64,000 nucleotides of DNA. Origin: Saccharibacillus sp. CPCC 101409. Its GTDB lineage: Bacteria > Bacillota > Bacilli > Paenibacillales > Paenibacillaceae. The first letter of the stretch is position 1; the number at the start of each line of letters is the position of its first letter. Positions 34,825-41,949 of the stretch are shown here, one piece after another. The stretch is taken from NCBI RefSeq assembly GCF_030518235.1, contig NZ_JAULSA010000006.1, positions 124,001 through 188,000 on the forward strand, written 5' to 3'. The translations under genes were made by a program, and so were the position numbers. The notes below the pieces were generated by a model. That model was not told the DNA's origin and ran no database searches. It saw only the letters and a list, made by a program, of their open reading frames with translations.

Positions 34825-35820
34825 CTAAGACAGCCGGGCCCCCGGCGTGCTTTCCAGCGTGCGCAGCAGATCTTCGCCGGCCGGCAGGCCGAGGCCTTCG
34901 TAGGCGACGAGCACGGCTCCGGCCGCCGGGGACAGACGCGGCGGCGACCAGAGGAAGCGCCGGAACGGCTGGGTGCACTGGAGCTCCTGGATGCCGGAGC
35001 GGAAATACTCGCTGTCCGCGACGCTGCCGGTCTGCGAGATGCGGATATCCGGGCCGGCGAAGAACGCCGCCAGCAGGCTTGCGCCCACGCCGATCTGGCG
35101 CAGCGCTTCGGCGCATACCCGCTCCGCGAGCGGAGCGCCCGCTTCCGCTTCGCGCGTAACGACCGGCGCGAAAGCGCCGAACAGCCGGTCGCGCCGGGCC
35201 GGGTCCAGGCCGAAGCCCCGGCTGCCGGATTCGGCCAGTTCAAGCGTCGAGCCCGCGCCGAAATGGCTCAGCATATCGCGCAGCAGCGCCTCGTCGCCCG
35301 CGCCGGTGCCGCCGGCCAGCGCTTCGTAGACCGCTTCGTACGAAATAAACCGCGCCGCGGCCGCGGCGTAATGGCCGAAATCGTAATTGCGCAGCCAGTC
35401 GCCCCGCTCGGTGTGGCCCAGCAGGATCGCGCCCGTGCCGGCCGCGATCAGAATGCCGGGGCTGCCCGCAAAAGCGCCGCGATGCGCGATGACCGCGTCG
35501 TTGACATGCCGGGACGGGCAGTTCAGCCCGATGCCGCCGGTCAGGCGCTCGACCCAGCGCAGATCGTCCGCGTCGTCGTAGCCGGCTACGCCCGCGGCCA
35601 GGAACATCGCGTCTTCCGGCGCGCGGCCCGCGCGCCGCAGCGCTTCGCGCACCAGCGAACGCAGCGGTTCGGGGTCGCGCTGGTCTTTGGGCCGCAGCGA
35701 AGAACCGTTCTTGACATAGGCGAGCACATGGCCCGACAGGTCCGCGATCATCGCCCGGATATTCGTCCCGCCCATATCGAGTCCGACGACCACGGCATTC
35801 GCATTGATGTGTTCCAGCAT
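34825..35820 (-). CDS. BadF/BadG-type ATPase, probable N-acetylglucosamine kinase
   Basis: A 331-residue sugar kinase of the ASKHA fold. The phosphate-1 motif VVGLDMGGTNIRAMIAD opens the protein, AAGVAGYDDADD gives the connect/active Asp region, and ILIAAGTGAILLGH is the phosphate-2 motif. The sequence matches the GlcNAc kinase (NagK-like) group of the BadF family rather than glucokinases, which have a zinc-Cys motif that is missing here. Start chosen at 35820 (CAAGGAGGAACG upstream). It is not next to nagA/nagB, 9 kb away, but would supply GlcNAc-6-P to them (inference). Confidence 0.82.
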   Translation of the reverse strand: MLEHINANAVVVGLDMGGTNIRAMIADLSGHVLAYVKNGSSLRPKDQRDPEPLRSLVREALRRAGRAPEDAMFLAAGVAGYDDADDLRWVERLTGGIGLNCPSRHVNDAVIAHRGAFAGSPGILIAAGTGAILLGHTERGDWLRNYDFGHYAAAAARFISYEAVYEALAGGTGAGDEALLRDMLSHFGAGSTLELAESGSRGFGLDPARRDRLFGAFAPVVTREAEAGAPLAERVCAEALRQIGVGASLLAAFFAGPDIRISQTGSVADSEYFRSGIQELQCTQPFRRFLWSPPRLSPAAGAVLVAYEGLGLPAGEDLLRTLESTPGARLS

Positions 35821-36034
35821 GGATAACGTTCCTCCTTGAAATAACGAATATGTACGTACCCGAATTGTAACCGCCTGCCGGCTTTTCATCAAACCTTCAA
35901 ACGCCCGAAGCCGCCAGGCGGTGACTCCGCCCGATTTTTCGACTACAATTCAAACACAGGCAAACGACCGGGCAAAACCGGACAGGACATTCATTTCCGG
36001 CGATGACAGTCAATCAAGCGAACGGGGGAGCACA

Positions 36035-36739
36035 GTGGGAACGGAAACGGCTAAAACCAAACCGGATACGGCAAAATGGGCGGAGCACGCCGCCCTGCAG
36101 CACGAAATCGGCGAAGTCGCGGAGCACGAAGCGCTGCGGGAGAATGGGGAACCGATCGTCAAGATTACGGCGGCGGACGGGAATGTATATGTGCTAAAAG
36201 GCGTTCCGGCCGAAGGCCGCGAAGGATTTCGCCACTTGACCGGGGACGGCCTGGAGCGGCAGGGACAATGGTGCGGCGCGATGGCCGATGCCGGGCTTCC
36301 GCTGATGCGCAGACGGCGCAGCCGCGCAGGGCGGTATTTCGCCGTGCTGGAAGAAGGCGGAAGCCGCTGGCTGACCACGCTGGAAGACTTTGCGCCGGGC
36401 GGCGAGTTCGTCTGCCGGGAGATCGGCGATATTCGGCGCATCGGACGATTGCTGGGGCGGATGCACGCCGAAAGCGAACGCGCCGGCATCCTGTTCGGAC
36501 ACGGCACAAGCTGGAGTTTGTTCGGAGGCAATGCGAGCGAGGAGCTGGGTCCTTACGACGAGAATGAAAAAGGATTCGACGAGATCGCCGGACTGCTGCG
36601 CTTCGCGGGATGCGACGGTGGACTACTTGAAAGAATCGGGCAGCTCTATACGTCGAAAAGAACCGCCCTGCGAGAGCTCTGGAAGAGCCTGCCGCAGGCC
36701 GCGGTTCAGGGCGATTTCTGTCCGTACAATATAATATGA
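36035..36739 (+). CDS. Phosphotransferase (APH fold), N-terminal part of a split gene
   Basis: A 234-residue fragment starting at GTG 36035 behind GGGGGAG. It has the nucleotide-binding beta-sheet (PIVKITAADGNVYVLKG), the hinge TTLEDFAPGGEF, helix IGRLLGRMHAE and the catalytic loop VQGDFCPYNII, equivalent to HGDxxxxN of aminoglycoside/choline kinase-like enzymes with Gln in place of His. The frame ends in TGA right after the loop. The overlapping downstream frame starts ATGA and continues with the expected metal-binding loop, so this is one kinase cut by a -1 shift. It could be a sequencing error, a broken gene, or coupled translation of two halves. Confidence 0.75.
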   Translation: MGTETAKTKPDTAKWAEHAALQHEIGEVAEHEALRENGEPIVKITAADGNVYVLKGVPAEGREGFRHLTGDGLERQGQWCGAMADAGLPLMRRRRSRAGRYFAVLEEGGSRWLTTLEDFAPGGEFVCREIGDIRRIGRLLGRMHAESERAGILFGHGTSWSLFGGNASEELGPYDENEKGFDEIAGLLRFAGCDGGLLERIGQLYTSKRTALRELWKSLPQAAVQGDFCPYNII

Positions 36740-37167
36740 CGGTTGGCGAAGACGGCCGTATCGCCGGCGTTTTCGATGTGAATATCGCCGGCGACGAAGT
36801 GCTGGTCGGCGAATTGTGCGCGCTGCTCGTCTATTACGCGCTGATGTACCCGCCGGCCGGAATGGACGCGGACGCGATCATGGAGGGACTGCTGAGCGCT
36901 TACACCGCCGTCCGTCCGTTAAGCGAAGACGAGCGGGGCGCAATCGCGCCTCTGCTGCAAATCCTGCCGCCTTTTCGCTTCGAACGGGTTCGCGAGCTGC
37001 GCCGTTTGATTGCGGCCGGAGTCGAAGACCCGAACGGGGCGGAATCCCAAGCGGAGCGGAAAGCGCGGACGAACGGCCGGGAAGAGGTCGATGTTTTCGC
37101 GCGGGATACGATACTCCGGCTCGAACGGATCTATCCCGGCGCTTCCGGGATTAATCCAGCGTTTTGA
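36736..37167 (+). CDS. Phosphotransferase (APH fold), C-terminal part of a split gene
   Basis: A 143-residue frame whose ATG overlaps the TGA of the preceding fragment (ATGA). It opens with GEDGRIAGVFDVNIAGDEVL, which fits the DFG-like loop (normally GVIDFGxAxxG) that follows the catalytic loop in APH-type kinases, then the helical substrate lobe with CALLVYYALMYPPAG. By itself it cannot be an enzyme. No Shine-Dalgarno is seen, so translation would need coupling or a frameshift. Its last 17 bp overlap the end of the convergent GNAT gene. Confidence 0.7.
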   Translation: MTVGEDGRIAGVFDVNIAGDEVLVGELCALLVYYALMYPPAGMDADAIMEGLLSAYTAVRPLSEDERGAIAPLLQILPPFRFERVRELRRLIAAGVEDPNGAESQAERKARTNGREEVDVFARDTILRLERIYPGASGINPAF

Positions 37168-37591
37168 CCATCAGCAGATGCGGAATGCCGTCTTCCATAA
37201 ACTCTTCGGAGCCGCGGGAATAACCGAGCTTTTCGTAAAAACCGGCGGCCTGCGTTTGACCGTGCAGTTTGGCTTTATTCAGTCCGTCCGCGCGCGCCAG
37301 CTCTTCGAGCCTGGCGATCAGCAGCCGGCCGAGACCGTACTTGCGGTACGGCTGCAAAATGCAGATGCGTTCCAGCTTGGCACAGCCGTCCGCACGGCGC
37401 AGCCTCGACGTCGCGACCGGAACGTTTCCGTCGAAAGCGAGGATATGCCGGACTTCCGGCCGCAGAACGTCCCATTCGTCGAACTCGTCTTCCAGGGCGA
37501 CGCCCTGCTCGTCGACGAATACGGTTTTGCGGATATTTTTGCAGGATTGAAGCTGTTCTTCGTTGGCGGCATCCCGCAGTTCGAACTTCAT
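37151..37591 (-). CDS. GNAT family N-acetyltransferase (ElaA/YybD-like)
   Basis: A 146-residue acetyltransferase. Motif A, LERICILQPYRKYGLGRLLI, contains the R/QxxGxG acetyl-CoA loop; early residues KNIRKTVFVDEQGV and late AAGFYEKLGYSRGSEEFMEDGIPH are typical of the ElaA/YjcF-like subgroup. Cytoplasmic, substrate unknown. The ATG at 37591 has AGAAGG at 8 nt. The upstream non-coding 154 bp is shared with the divergent MarR gene. An open frame further upstream has no start signal. Confidence 0.9.
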   Translation of the reverse strand: MKFELRDAANEEQLQSCKNIRKTVFVDEQGVALEDEFDEWDVLRPEVRHILAFDGNVPVATSRLRRADGCAKLERICILQPYRKYGLGRLLIARLEELARADGLNKAKLHGQTQAAGFYEKLGYSRGSEEFMEDGIPHLLMVKTLD

Positions 37592-37745
37592 GAGAAGACC
37601 TTCTTTCTGGTATAATGGGAATGAGTGTTTGGTCGAATGCTGTAACGAGGACCGGGTGCCCGAGGGTATTCGGCCGTCCAGCGTTTTATTATACGGAGTA
37701 TGCGGCATAAATTGAATCTCGGGTTCGCCGAGGGGAGGAAAAATC

Positions 37746-38432
37746 GTGAAGGAAGTGCTGCGCGAAATCGAAGCGGTCGCCCGATGCTCCGAAGCGATCA
37801 GCAGTATCGAGTTCAAGCATCTCAAGCTGTCCCGGGGCCTGCATCTGTACCTGACGTTCGTGTGCGAGAATCCGGGCACGGCGGCGGGGGAAGTGCCGGA
37901 CCGGCTCAAAGTCAAGCGCGCCGCGGCGGCCCGGGCGCTGCAGAAGCTGGAAGACGACGGACTGATCCGGAGCCGCGAAGCGTCCGATCTGCGCAAGGAC
38001 AAGCGGGTGTATCCGACCGAACCCGGCAAGTCGGCTTACCTGTTTATCCGCGAAGAAGGACAGTATTCGGACCGTTCTTCGCTGCGCGGACTGTCGCCGG
38101 AAGAAACGGAGCGGCTGCTCGATATGCTGTACCGGATTCGGCTCAACGTGGAGAAGGACTGGCGCTTTGTGCAAAAAGGCGGCCGCCGTCCGTATATCCA
38201 CGATTATTACGACCGGCTGGTCGCCGCTGCGGACGAAGACTCCGCCGCGGGCGGCGCTTCTTCCGATGCGCCGCCCGCGGGCCGGTCCGAGGGCGAACGG
38301 GAGACCGCGCCGCCGGCCGGCCCGGTTCCCGATTCCGGCGAAAACGCGCCCCGCGGAAACGGCGGGCTGTGGACGTTCGAGGAAACCGCCGAGGAAGCGC
38401 GCCGGGCCGCCGATCCGGAAGATCCGTCATAA
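37746..38432 (+). CDS. MarR family transcriptional regulator with disordered C-terminal tail
   Basis: A 228-residue regulator; the GTG start at 37746 follows GAGGGGAGG. The winged helix domain spans about residues 20-145: LHLYLTFVCENPGTAAGEVP, DRLKVKRAAAARALQKLEDDG as recognition helix and DLRKDKRVYPTEPG as the wing. From about residue 155 the chain becomes a low-complexity Ala/Gly/Pro/Glu tail not found in ordinary MarR proteins (about 145 residues). It lies 18 bp upstream of an AraC gene, so the two regulators may be made together; targets are unknown. TATAAT at 37610 is a possible -10 box. Confidence 0.88.
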   Translation: MKEVLREIEAVARCSEAISSIEFKHLKLSRGLHLYLTFVCENPGTAAGEVPDRLKVKRAAAARALQKLEDDGLIRSREASDLRKDKRVYPTEPGKSAYLFIREEGQYSDRSSLRGLSPEETERLLDMLYRIRLNVEKDWRFVQKGGRRPYIHDYYDRLVAAADEDSAAGGASSDAPPAGRSEGERETAPPAGPVPDSGENAPRGNGGLWTFEETAEEARRAADPEDPS

Positions 38433-38450
38433 ATCAAGCGAAAGGAGCGG

Positions 38451-39242
38451 GTGCCGTTGCTGAGCGTACCGCCGTCCTCTTTTATACTGACTCCTTATGT
38501 CGCCAAGATCGTCTGCGAACCGGGCTGGAAATGGCAAAAACGCGAGCAGCCGCTGCAAAATTTCGATCTGTTCTACGTGTGGAGCGGCGAAGGCGAGCTG
38601 CTGCTAAACGACGAACCGCACAAGATCGGCAAAGGAAGCTGCTTCCTGTTCCGGCCGGGCGACCACACGAGCGCTACGCACAATCCGCAGAAACCGCTCG
38701 TGCTGACGTATATCCATTTCAATGTCGAAGCCGAAGCGTACGAGATTCCCCAGGCGTACCGCGTGCTGCGCGAAACGGTGGATTTCGAGTACCTGCTGTC
38801 GCGCTACGTGCGCGTTTTTCTGAACGAAACGTACGGAATGGAGGAAGAAGCGCGCCTGCTGCTCAAGCAGATGATGATCCACCTGCTGCGCGGCGACCGG
38901 GAAAAGCCGTCTGTCCGCCGCGGCAGCAATCATCTGTACGAAGTGGTGCACGAAGCGGCCAACTACGTCCGCCAGCATCCGAGCCTGGCGCACCGCGTCG
39001 AGGATCTGTCCGCGCGAGCCGGCTTGTCGCCGAGATATTTTTCCGCGAAATTCAAAGAACTGCTCGGCACGTCGGTGCAGTCGTACATCATCAAAATGCG
39101 GATCGAACGCGCGCAGCATCTGCTCGGTCACGCGGGCATGAACGTAACGGAAGTGGCGGAAGCGCTGGGCTACCGGGATATATTCTTTTTCAGCCGGCAG
39201 TTCAAGCAGTATACGGGGAAAAGCCCGTCCGAGATCCGCTGA
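38451..39242 (+). CDS. AraC family transcriptional regulator
   Basis: A 263-residue regulator with an N-terminal cupin-like sensor (FDLFYVWSGEGELLLNDEPH, LFRPGDHTSATHNPQKP) and a C-terminal AraC domain with two helix-turn-helix units (VEDLSARAGLSPRYFSAKF and VTEVAEALGYRDIFFFSRQF). Such proteins control sugar or stress genes after binding a ligand in the cupin. GTG at 38451 is only 3 nt after AAAGGAG, so TTG at 38457, 9 nt away, may be the true start. No obvious target gene lies beside it. Confidence 0.92.
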   Translation: MPLLSVPPSSFILTPYVAKIVCEPGWKWQKREQPLQNFDLFYVWSGEGELLLNDEPHKIGKGSCFLFRPGDHTSATHNPQKPLVLTYIHFNVEAEAYEIPQAYRVLRETVDFEYLLSRYVRVFLNETYGMEEEARLLLKQMMIHLLRGDREKPSVRRGSNHLYEVVHEAANYVRQHPSLAHRVEDLSARAGLSPRYFSAKFKELLGTSVQSYIIKMRIERAQHLLGHAGMNVTEVAEALGYRDIFFFSRQFKQYTGKSPSEIR

Positions 39243-39432
39243 GCGGCGCGTCCGCACCGCAAGAAAGCCGGAGCCGCGGGCCCGCCCCGGACGAATTTTC
39301 TTCGGTAAGCCGATAACTAAAATTTTGGGTTTTCGTCGTTCCCGCTGTTTTGAAGCTGACGCCGAAGGGTAATAACTCGTTAGCTTTCATCTGCCGGGTT
39401 CAAAGCGCGGGGATGGGGAAGGAGGAGTCAGT

Positions 39433-39546
39433 ATGCTGATCAGACGTCGGGTACGCAGCGGGGCGGGACGCACCGGTGGCAATGCTATTTTCCGCAATCG
39501 TTTGCGCCGGGTCAAAGCCGCCGAACAGAGCGAGCTGTGGTTCTAA
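39433..39546 (+). CDS. Possible 37-residue small basic protein
   Basis: An ATG at 39433 follows a near-ideal site (AAGGAGGAG, 5-6 nt spacing) and opens a 37-residue frame beginning MLIRRRVRSGAGRTGG and ending RVKAAEQSELWF. The product is strongly basic (about nine Arg/Lys) except for its acidic-aromatic end. No family recognised. The region 39243-39782 has no larger gene; a TATAAT box at 39565 follows this frame. Could be a small protein, a leader peptide or chance. Confidence 0.4.
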   Translation: MLIRRRVRSGAGRTGGNAIFRNRLRRVKAAEQSELWF

Positions 39547-39782
39547 CGAATCTCTACGGATGCCTATAATGATAGCGAATATATATGCGTAACAGTGACA
39601 TCGTTTATACGCGCCTCGCGCCGCTTTGCTTGTTCCGATCGAGCGTCGGACCAACAAGACGGGGCGCGGAAGAAGCGTACATAAGTTTGAAACGGAGAGC
39701 GGCTTTTCGGCAGAAGTGATGATGCCGGGAAGCCGCTTTCGGCCGTGGACGCGGCCGGGAGCCGGAAAGAGAGGGGAGCCGG

Positions 39783-40790
39783 ATGAAGCGAATCGAGGAG
39801 GAAACGGCGGCGACGGCAAAGCGCGGCGCGGGCATTCCCGAACAGGTGGCGATCGTGACGGGAACGACGAGCGGTTTCGGGCTGCATATTTGCATCGAAT
39901 TGGCCCGTTCGGGCGTGATCGTGATCGCCGGAATGCGCCGCCCCGAAGCGGGCGGCGAACTGAAGAAAGCGGCGCTTGGCGCGGATCGGGGAAGTCCGGC
40001 GGAGAGCGACAGCGCCGCGGATAAGGCGGATCGGGATTTTGCGCCGGCAGCCGATCTGGAGCCGCTGGGCGAAGGCCCGGTGTCGAGGCTGATCCGTCCG
40101 ATCCGGCTGGACGTATGCGACGAGAACCGCGTGCGGGAAGCGGTGGAGCTTGTGGCCGCGGAGTACGGACGGATCGATATTCTGGTCAACAACGCAGGGA
40201 TGGCGATGGGCGGATTTATCGAAGAGATTCCGCAGAGCGGCTGGCGCGAGCAGTTCGAGGTCAACGTGTTCGGCCTGATCGCCATGACGAGCGCGGTGAT
40301 TCCGCATATGCGCGAAGCGCGCCGCGGCTGCATCGTGCAGATGAGCAGCGTCAGCGGAGCGATCGGGCTGCCCGGCTACGGGCCCTACGTGTCGTCCAAA
40401 TTCGCGGTCGAAGGCTTCAGCGAAACGCTCGCGCTCGAACTGGCGCCTTACGGCGTCCGCACCTATGTGCTGGAGCCCGCTTCGTACCGGACGCCCATCT
40501 GGGACAAAGGCTTCGCCGGTATTCACCGCGCGGAGAACTCGCCGAACGCCGCCGCGCTGGATCGCATGCTGGACATGTCGCGCGCCAGCGCGGAAAGCGG
40601 CGGCGATCCGCGCGACGTGGCGAAGCTGGCGGCGGATCTGGCGCTGGGCCGCCGGGGACGCGGGCGCTTCCGCTACGTCGTCCCGCGCGGAGCGGCGCTG
40701 CTCGCGGCGCTCAAGAAGCGCCTGCCGTTCCGCCTGGTGCAGGCGGTTATGCTGCGGATCCTGCGGCGGGGCATGAAGCCGCCGCGTTGA
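39783..40790 (+). CDS. SDR family oxidoreductase
   Basis: A 335-residue SDR. The cofactor motif TGTTSGFG (residues 25-32), NNAG, and the active-site residues in SSVSGAIGLPGYGPYVSSKF (Ser, Tyr, Lys) are in place. It is longer than usual: a 17-residue N-terminal extension, an Ala/Asp-rich loop of about 40 residues after beta-strand 2 (ESDSAADKADRDFAPAADL) and a basic C-terminal tail of about 60 residues. This resembles the retinol dehydrogenase/steroid-like subgroup of SDRs. GAGGGGAG precedes the ATG. Substrate unknown. Confidence 0.88.
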   Translation: MKRIEEETAATAKRGAGIPEQVAIVTGTTSGFGLHICIELARSGVIVIAGMRRPEAGGELKKAALGADRGSPAESDSAADKADRDFAPAADLEPLGEGPVSRLIRPIRLDVCDENRVREAVELVAAEYGRIDILVNNAGMAMGGFIEEIPQSGWREQFEVNVFGLIAMTSAVIPHMREARRGCIVQMSSVSGAIGLPGYGPYVSSKFAVEGFSETLALELAPYGVRTYVLEPASYRTPIWDKGFAGIHRAENSPNAAALDRMLDMSRASAESGGDPRDVAKLAADLALGRRGRGRFRYVVPRGAALLAALKKRLPFRLVQAVMLRILRRGMKPPR

Positions 40791-40933
40791 CCGCGCCGGC
40801 CGCGTCGAAGCATGGCAAAAGCGGGCGGCAGGAATTCTGCGGCCCGGCGCGCGTTCGCCCGGCCGCGCGCAGCCGCATGGGAAATTTACATATTGCGCCT
40901 GCGCGCAAAACTGTGTATGGTAAAAGGCAACTG

Positions 40934-41040
40934 CATAACGATACGGGGGTCCGGGAGAGCCGGACTGAGATTGAAGCCGAACTTTGCCGCTTCTGACCGT
41001 TAATCTGATCTGGGTCATGCCAGCGTAGAGAATTCGTATC
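40934..41040 (+). promoter_or_regulatory. TPP riboswitch (THI element)
   Basis: The conserved boxes are all visible: ACGGGGGTCC, GGACTGAGATT, then GACCGTTAATCTGATCTGG and GTCATGCCAGCGTAGAGAA, in the order and spacing of the thiamine pyrophosphate aptamer. A strong terminator starts 14 nt downstream and leads into ykoE, so binding of thiamine pyrophosphate should promote termination. Confidence 0.95.
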
Positions 41041-41053
41041 CGTCCGTGAATCG

Positions 41054-41094
41054 GCGGCTTTCTGCGCATTTTTATGCCGGAAAGCCGCTTTTTT
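41054..41094 (+). terminator. Riboswitch-controlled terminator
   Basis: GCGGCTTTC pairs perfectly with GAAAGCCGC across a 17-nt loop and is followed by TTTTTT. It lies between the TPP aptamer and ykoE. Confidence 0.88.
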
Positions 41095-41226
41095 GTTTGT
41101 ACGGCGCCGAAAGACCGGGAGAACCCTGCGTCGTTAGCGCAGAATCGGACCCGCTTTAGCCGACCGCTGTTCCATGGCGTCCGGCCGCGGCGGGTTACGC
41201 CAATCGAAGACGGGAGAATGAAGAAA

Positions 41227-41838
41227 ATGAGTACGCAAATTTCGGGCGCGGGCGCGCGCCGCAAAGGATTGACGCTGACGGATGTGCTGGTGACGGTCGT
41301 GGTGTCGCTGGTGCTGGGCGTCGTGTATCACGTATGGAGTTCGGTTTACAGTCTGGTGTCGGTGCTGTTCGTGCAGTCCGACGAGCTGGTGTACGGCATG
41401 TGGTTCGCCGCTTCCACGCTGGCGTTCCTGCTGATCCGCAAGCCGGGCGTGGCGCTGATCGCCGAGATCGCCGCCGCGCATCTGGAGATCGCGTTCGGCA
41501 GCGCCTACGGAATTCAGCTGCTGCTGTACAGCGTCGTTCAAGGGCTGGGGGCGGAGCTGGTGTTCGCGGCGTTCCGCTATCGCAAATCAAGCGCCTTCGT
41601 CGCCGGACTGGCCGGAATCGGCGCGGCGGCGGGCTCGCTGCTGATCGATATTTATTACGGCTACGTCGAGGATTACGCGACCTGGCTGCTGATTGCCAAA
41701 TACGCCATGCGCGCGGTCAGCTCGTTCGTGATCGCGGGCTATCTGATGTATGCTCTTGCGAAGCTGCTGGAGCGCGCGGGCGTGACCCAGTCGCTGCGGC
41801 CGGTGGACCGCAAAGAATACGACGCGCTGAACGATTGA
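41227..41838 (+). CDS. ykoE: ECF transporter S component for thiamine/HMP (YkoE)
   Basis: A 203-residue membrane substrate-binding subunit of the energy-coupling-factor type. About five to six hydrophobic segments are seen (LVTVVVSLVLGVVYHVWSSV, LVYGMWFAASTLAFLLI, AAAHLEIAFGSAYGIQLLLY, FVIAGYLMYALAKLL) and the protein matches the YkoE family, whose members take up hydroxymethylpyrimidine or thiamine. It is first in ykoE-ykoD-ykoC behind a TPP riboswitch. I prefer the ATG at 41227 (9 nt after GGGAGA) over 41218. Confidence 0.92.
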   Translation: MSTQISGAGARRKGLTLTDVLVTVVVSLVLGVVYHVWSSVYSLVSVLFVQSDELVYGMWFAASTLAFLLIRKPGVALIAEIAAAHLEIAFGSAYGIQLLLYSVVQGLGAELVFAAFRYRKSSAFVAGLAGIGAAAGSLLIDIYYGYVEDYATWLLIAKYAMRAVSSFVIAGYLMYALAKLLERAGVTQSLRPVDRKEYDALND

Positions 41839-41860
41839 ATACAACGCGGACCCGCCTAGG

Positions 41861-41902
41861 GCGTGTCTTCAAACCTCGATGGAAGCAGGTTTGAAGACAC
41901 GC
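41861..41902. repeat. Perfect 16-bp inverted repeat between ykoE and ykoD
   Basis: GCGTGTCTTCAAACCT and its exact complement AGGTTTGAAGACACGC flank a 10-nt loop. There is no T-tract, so it is not a terminator. It may be an mRNA-stabilising or processing hairpin, or a trace of a mobile element end. Confidence 0.8.
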
Positions 41903-41949
41903 GCTAATGACGAGCGGAAAAAGCAAAGCGGGAAAGGGGAGGACCGGAG

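Noticed and set aside
40812..41003. Small frame leading into the TPP aptamer
   Set aside because: It overlaps the riboswitch and has no ribosome site; the frame is chance.
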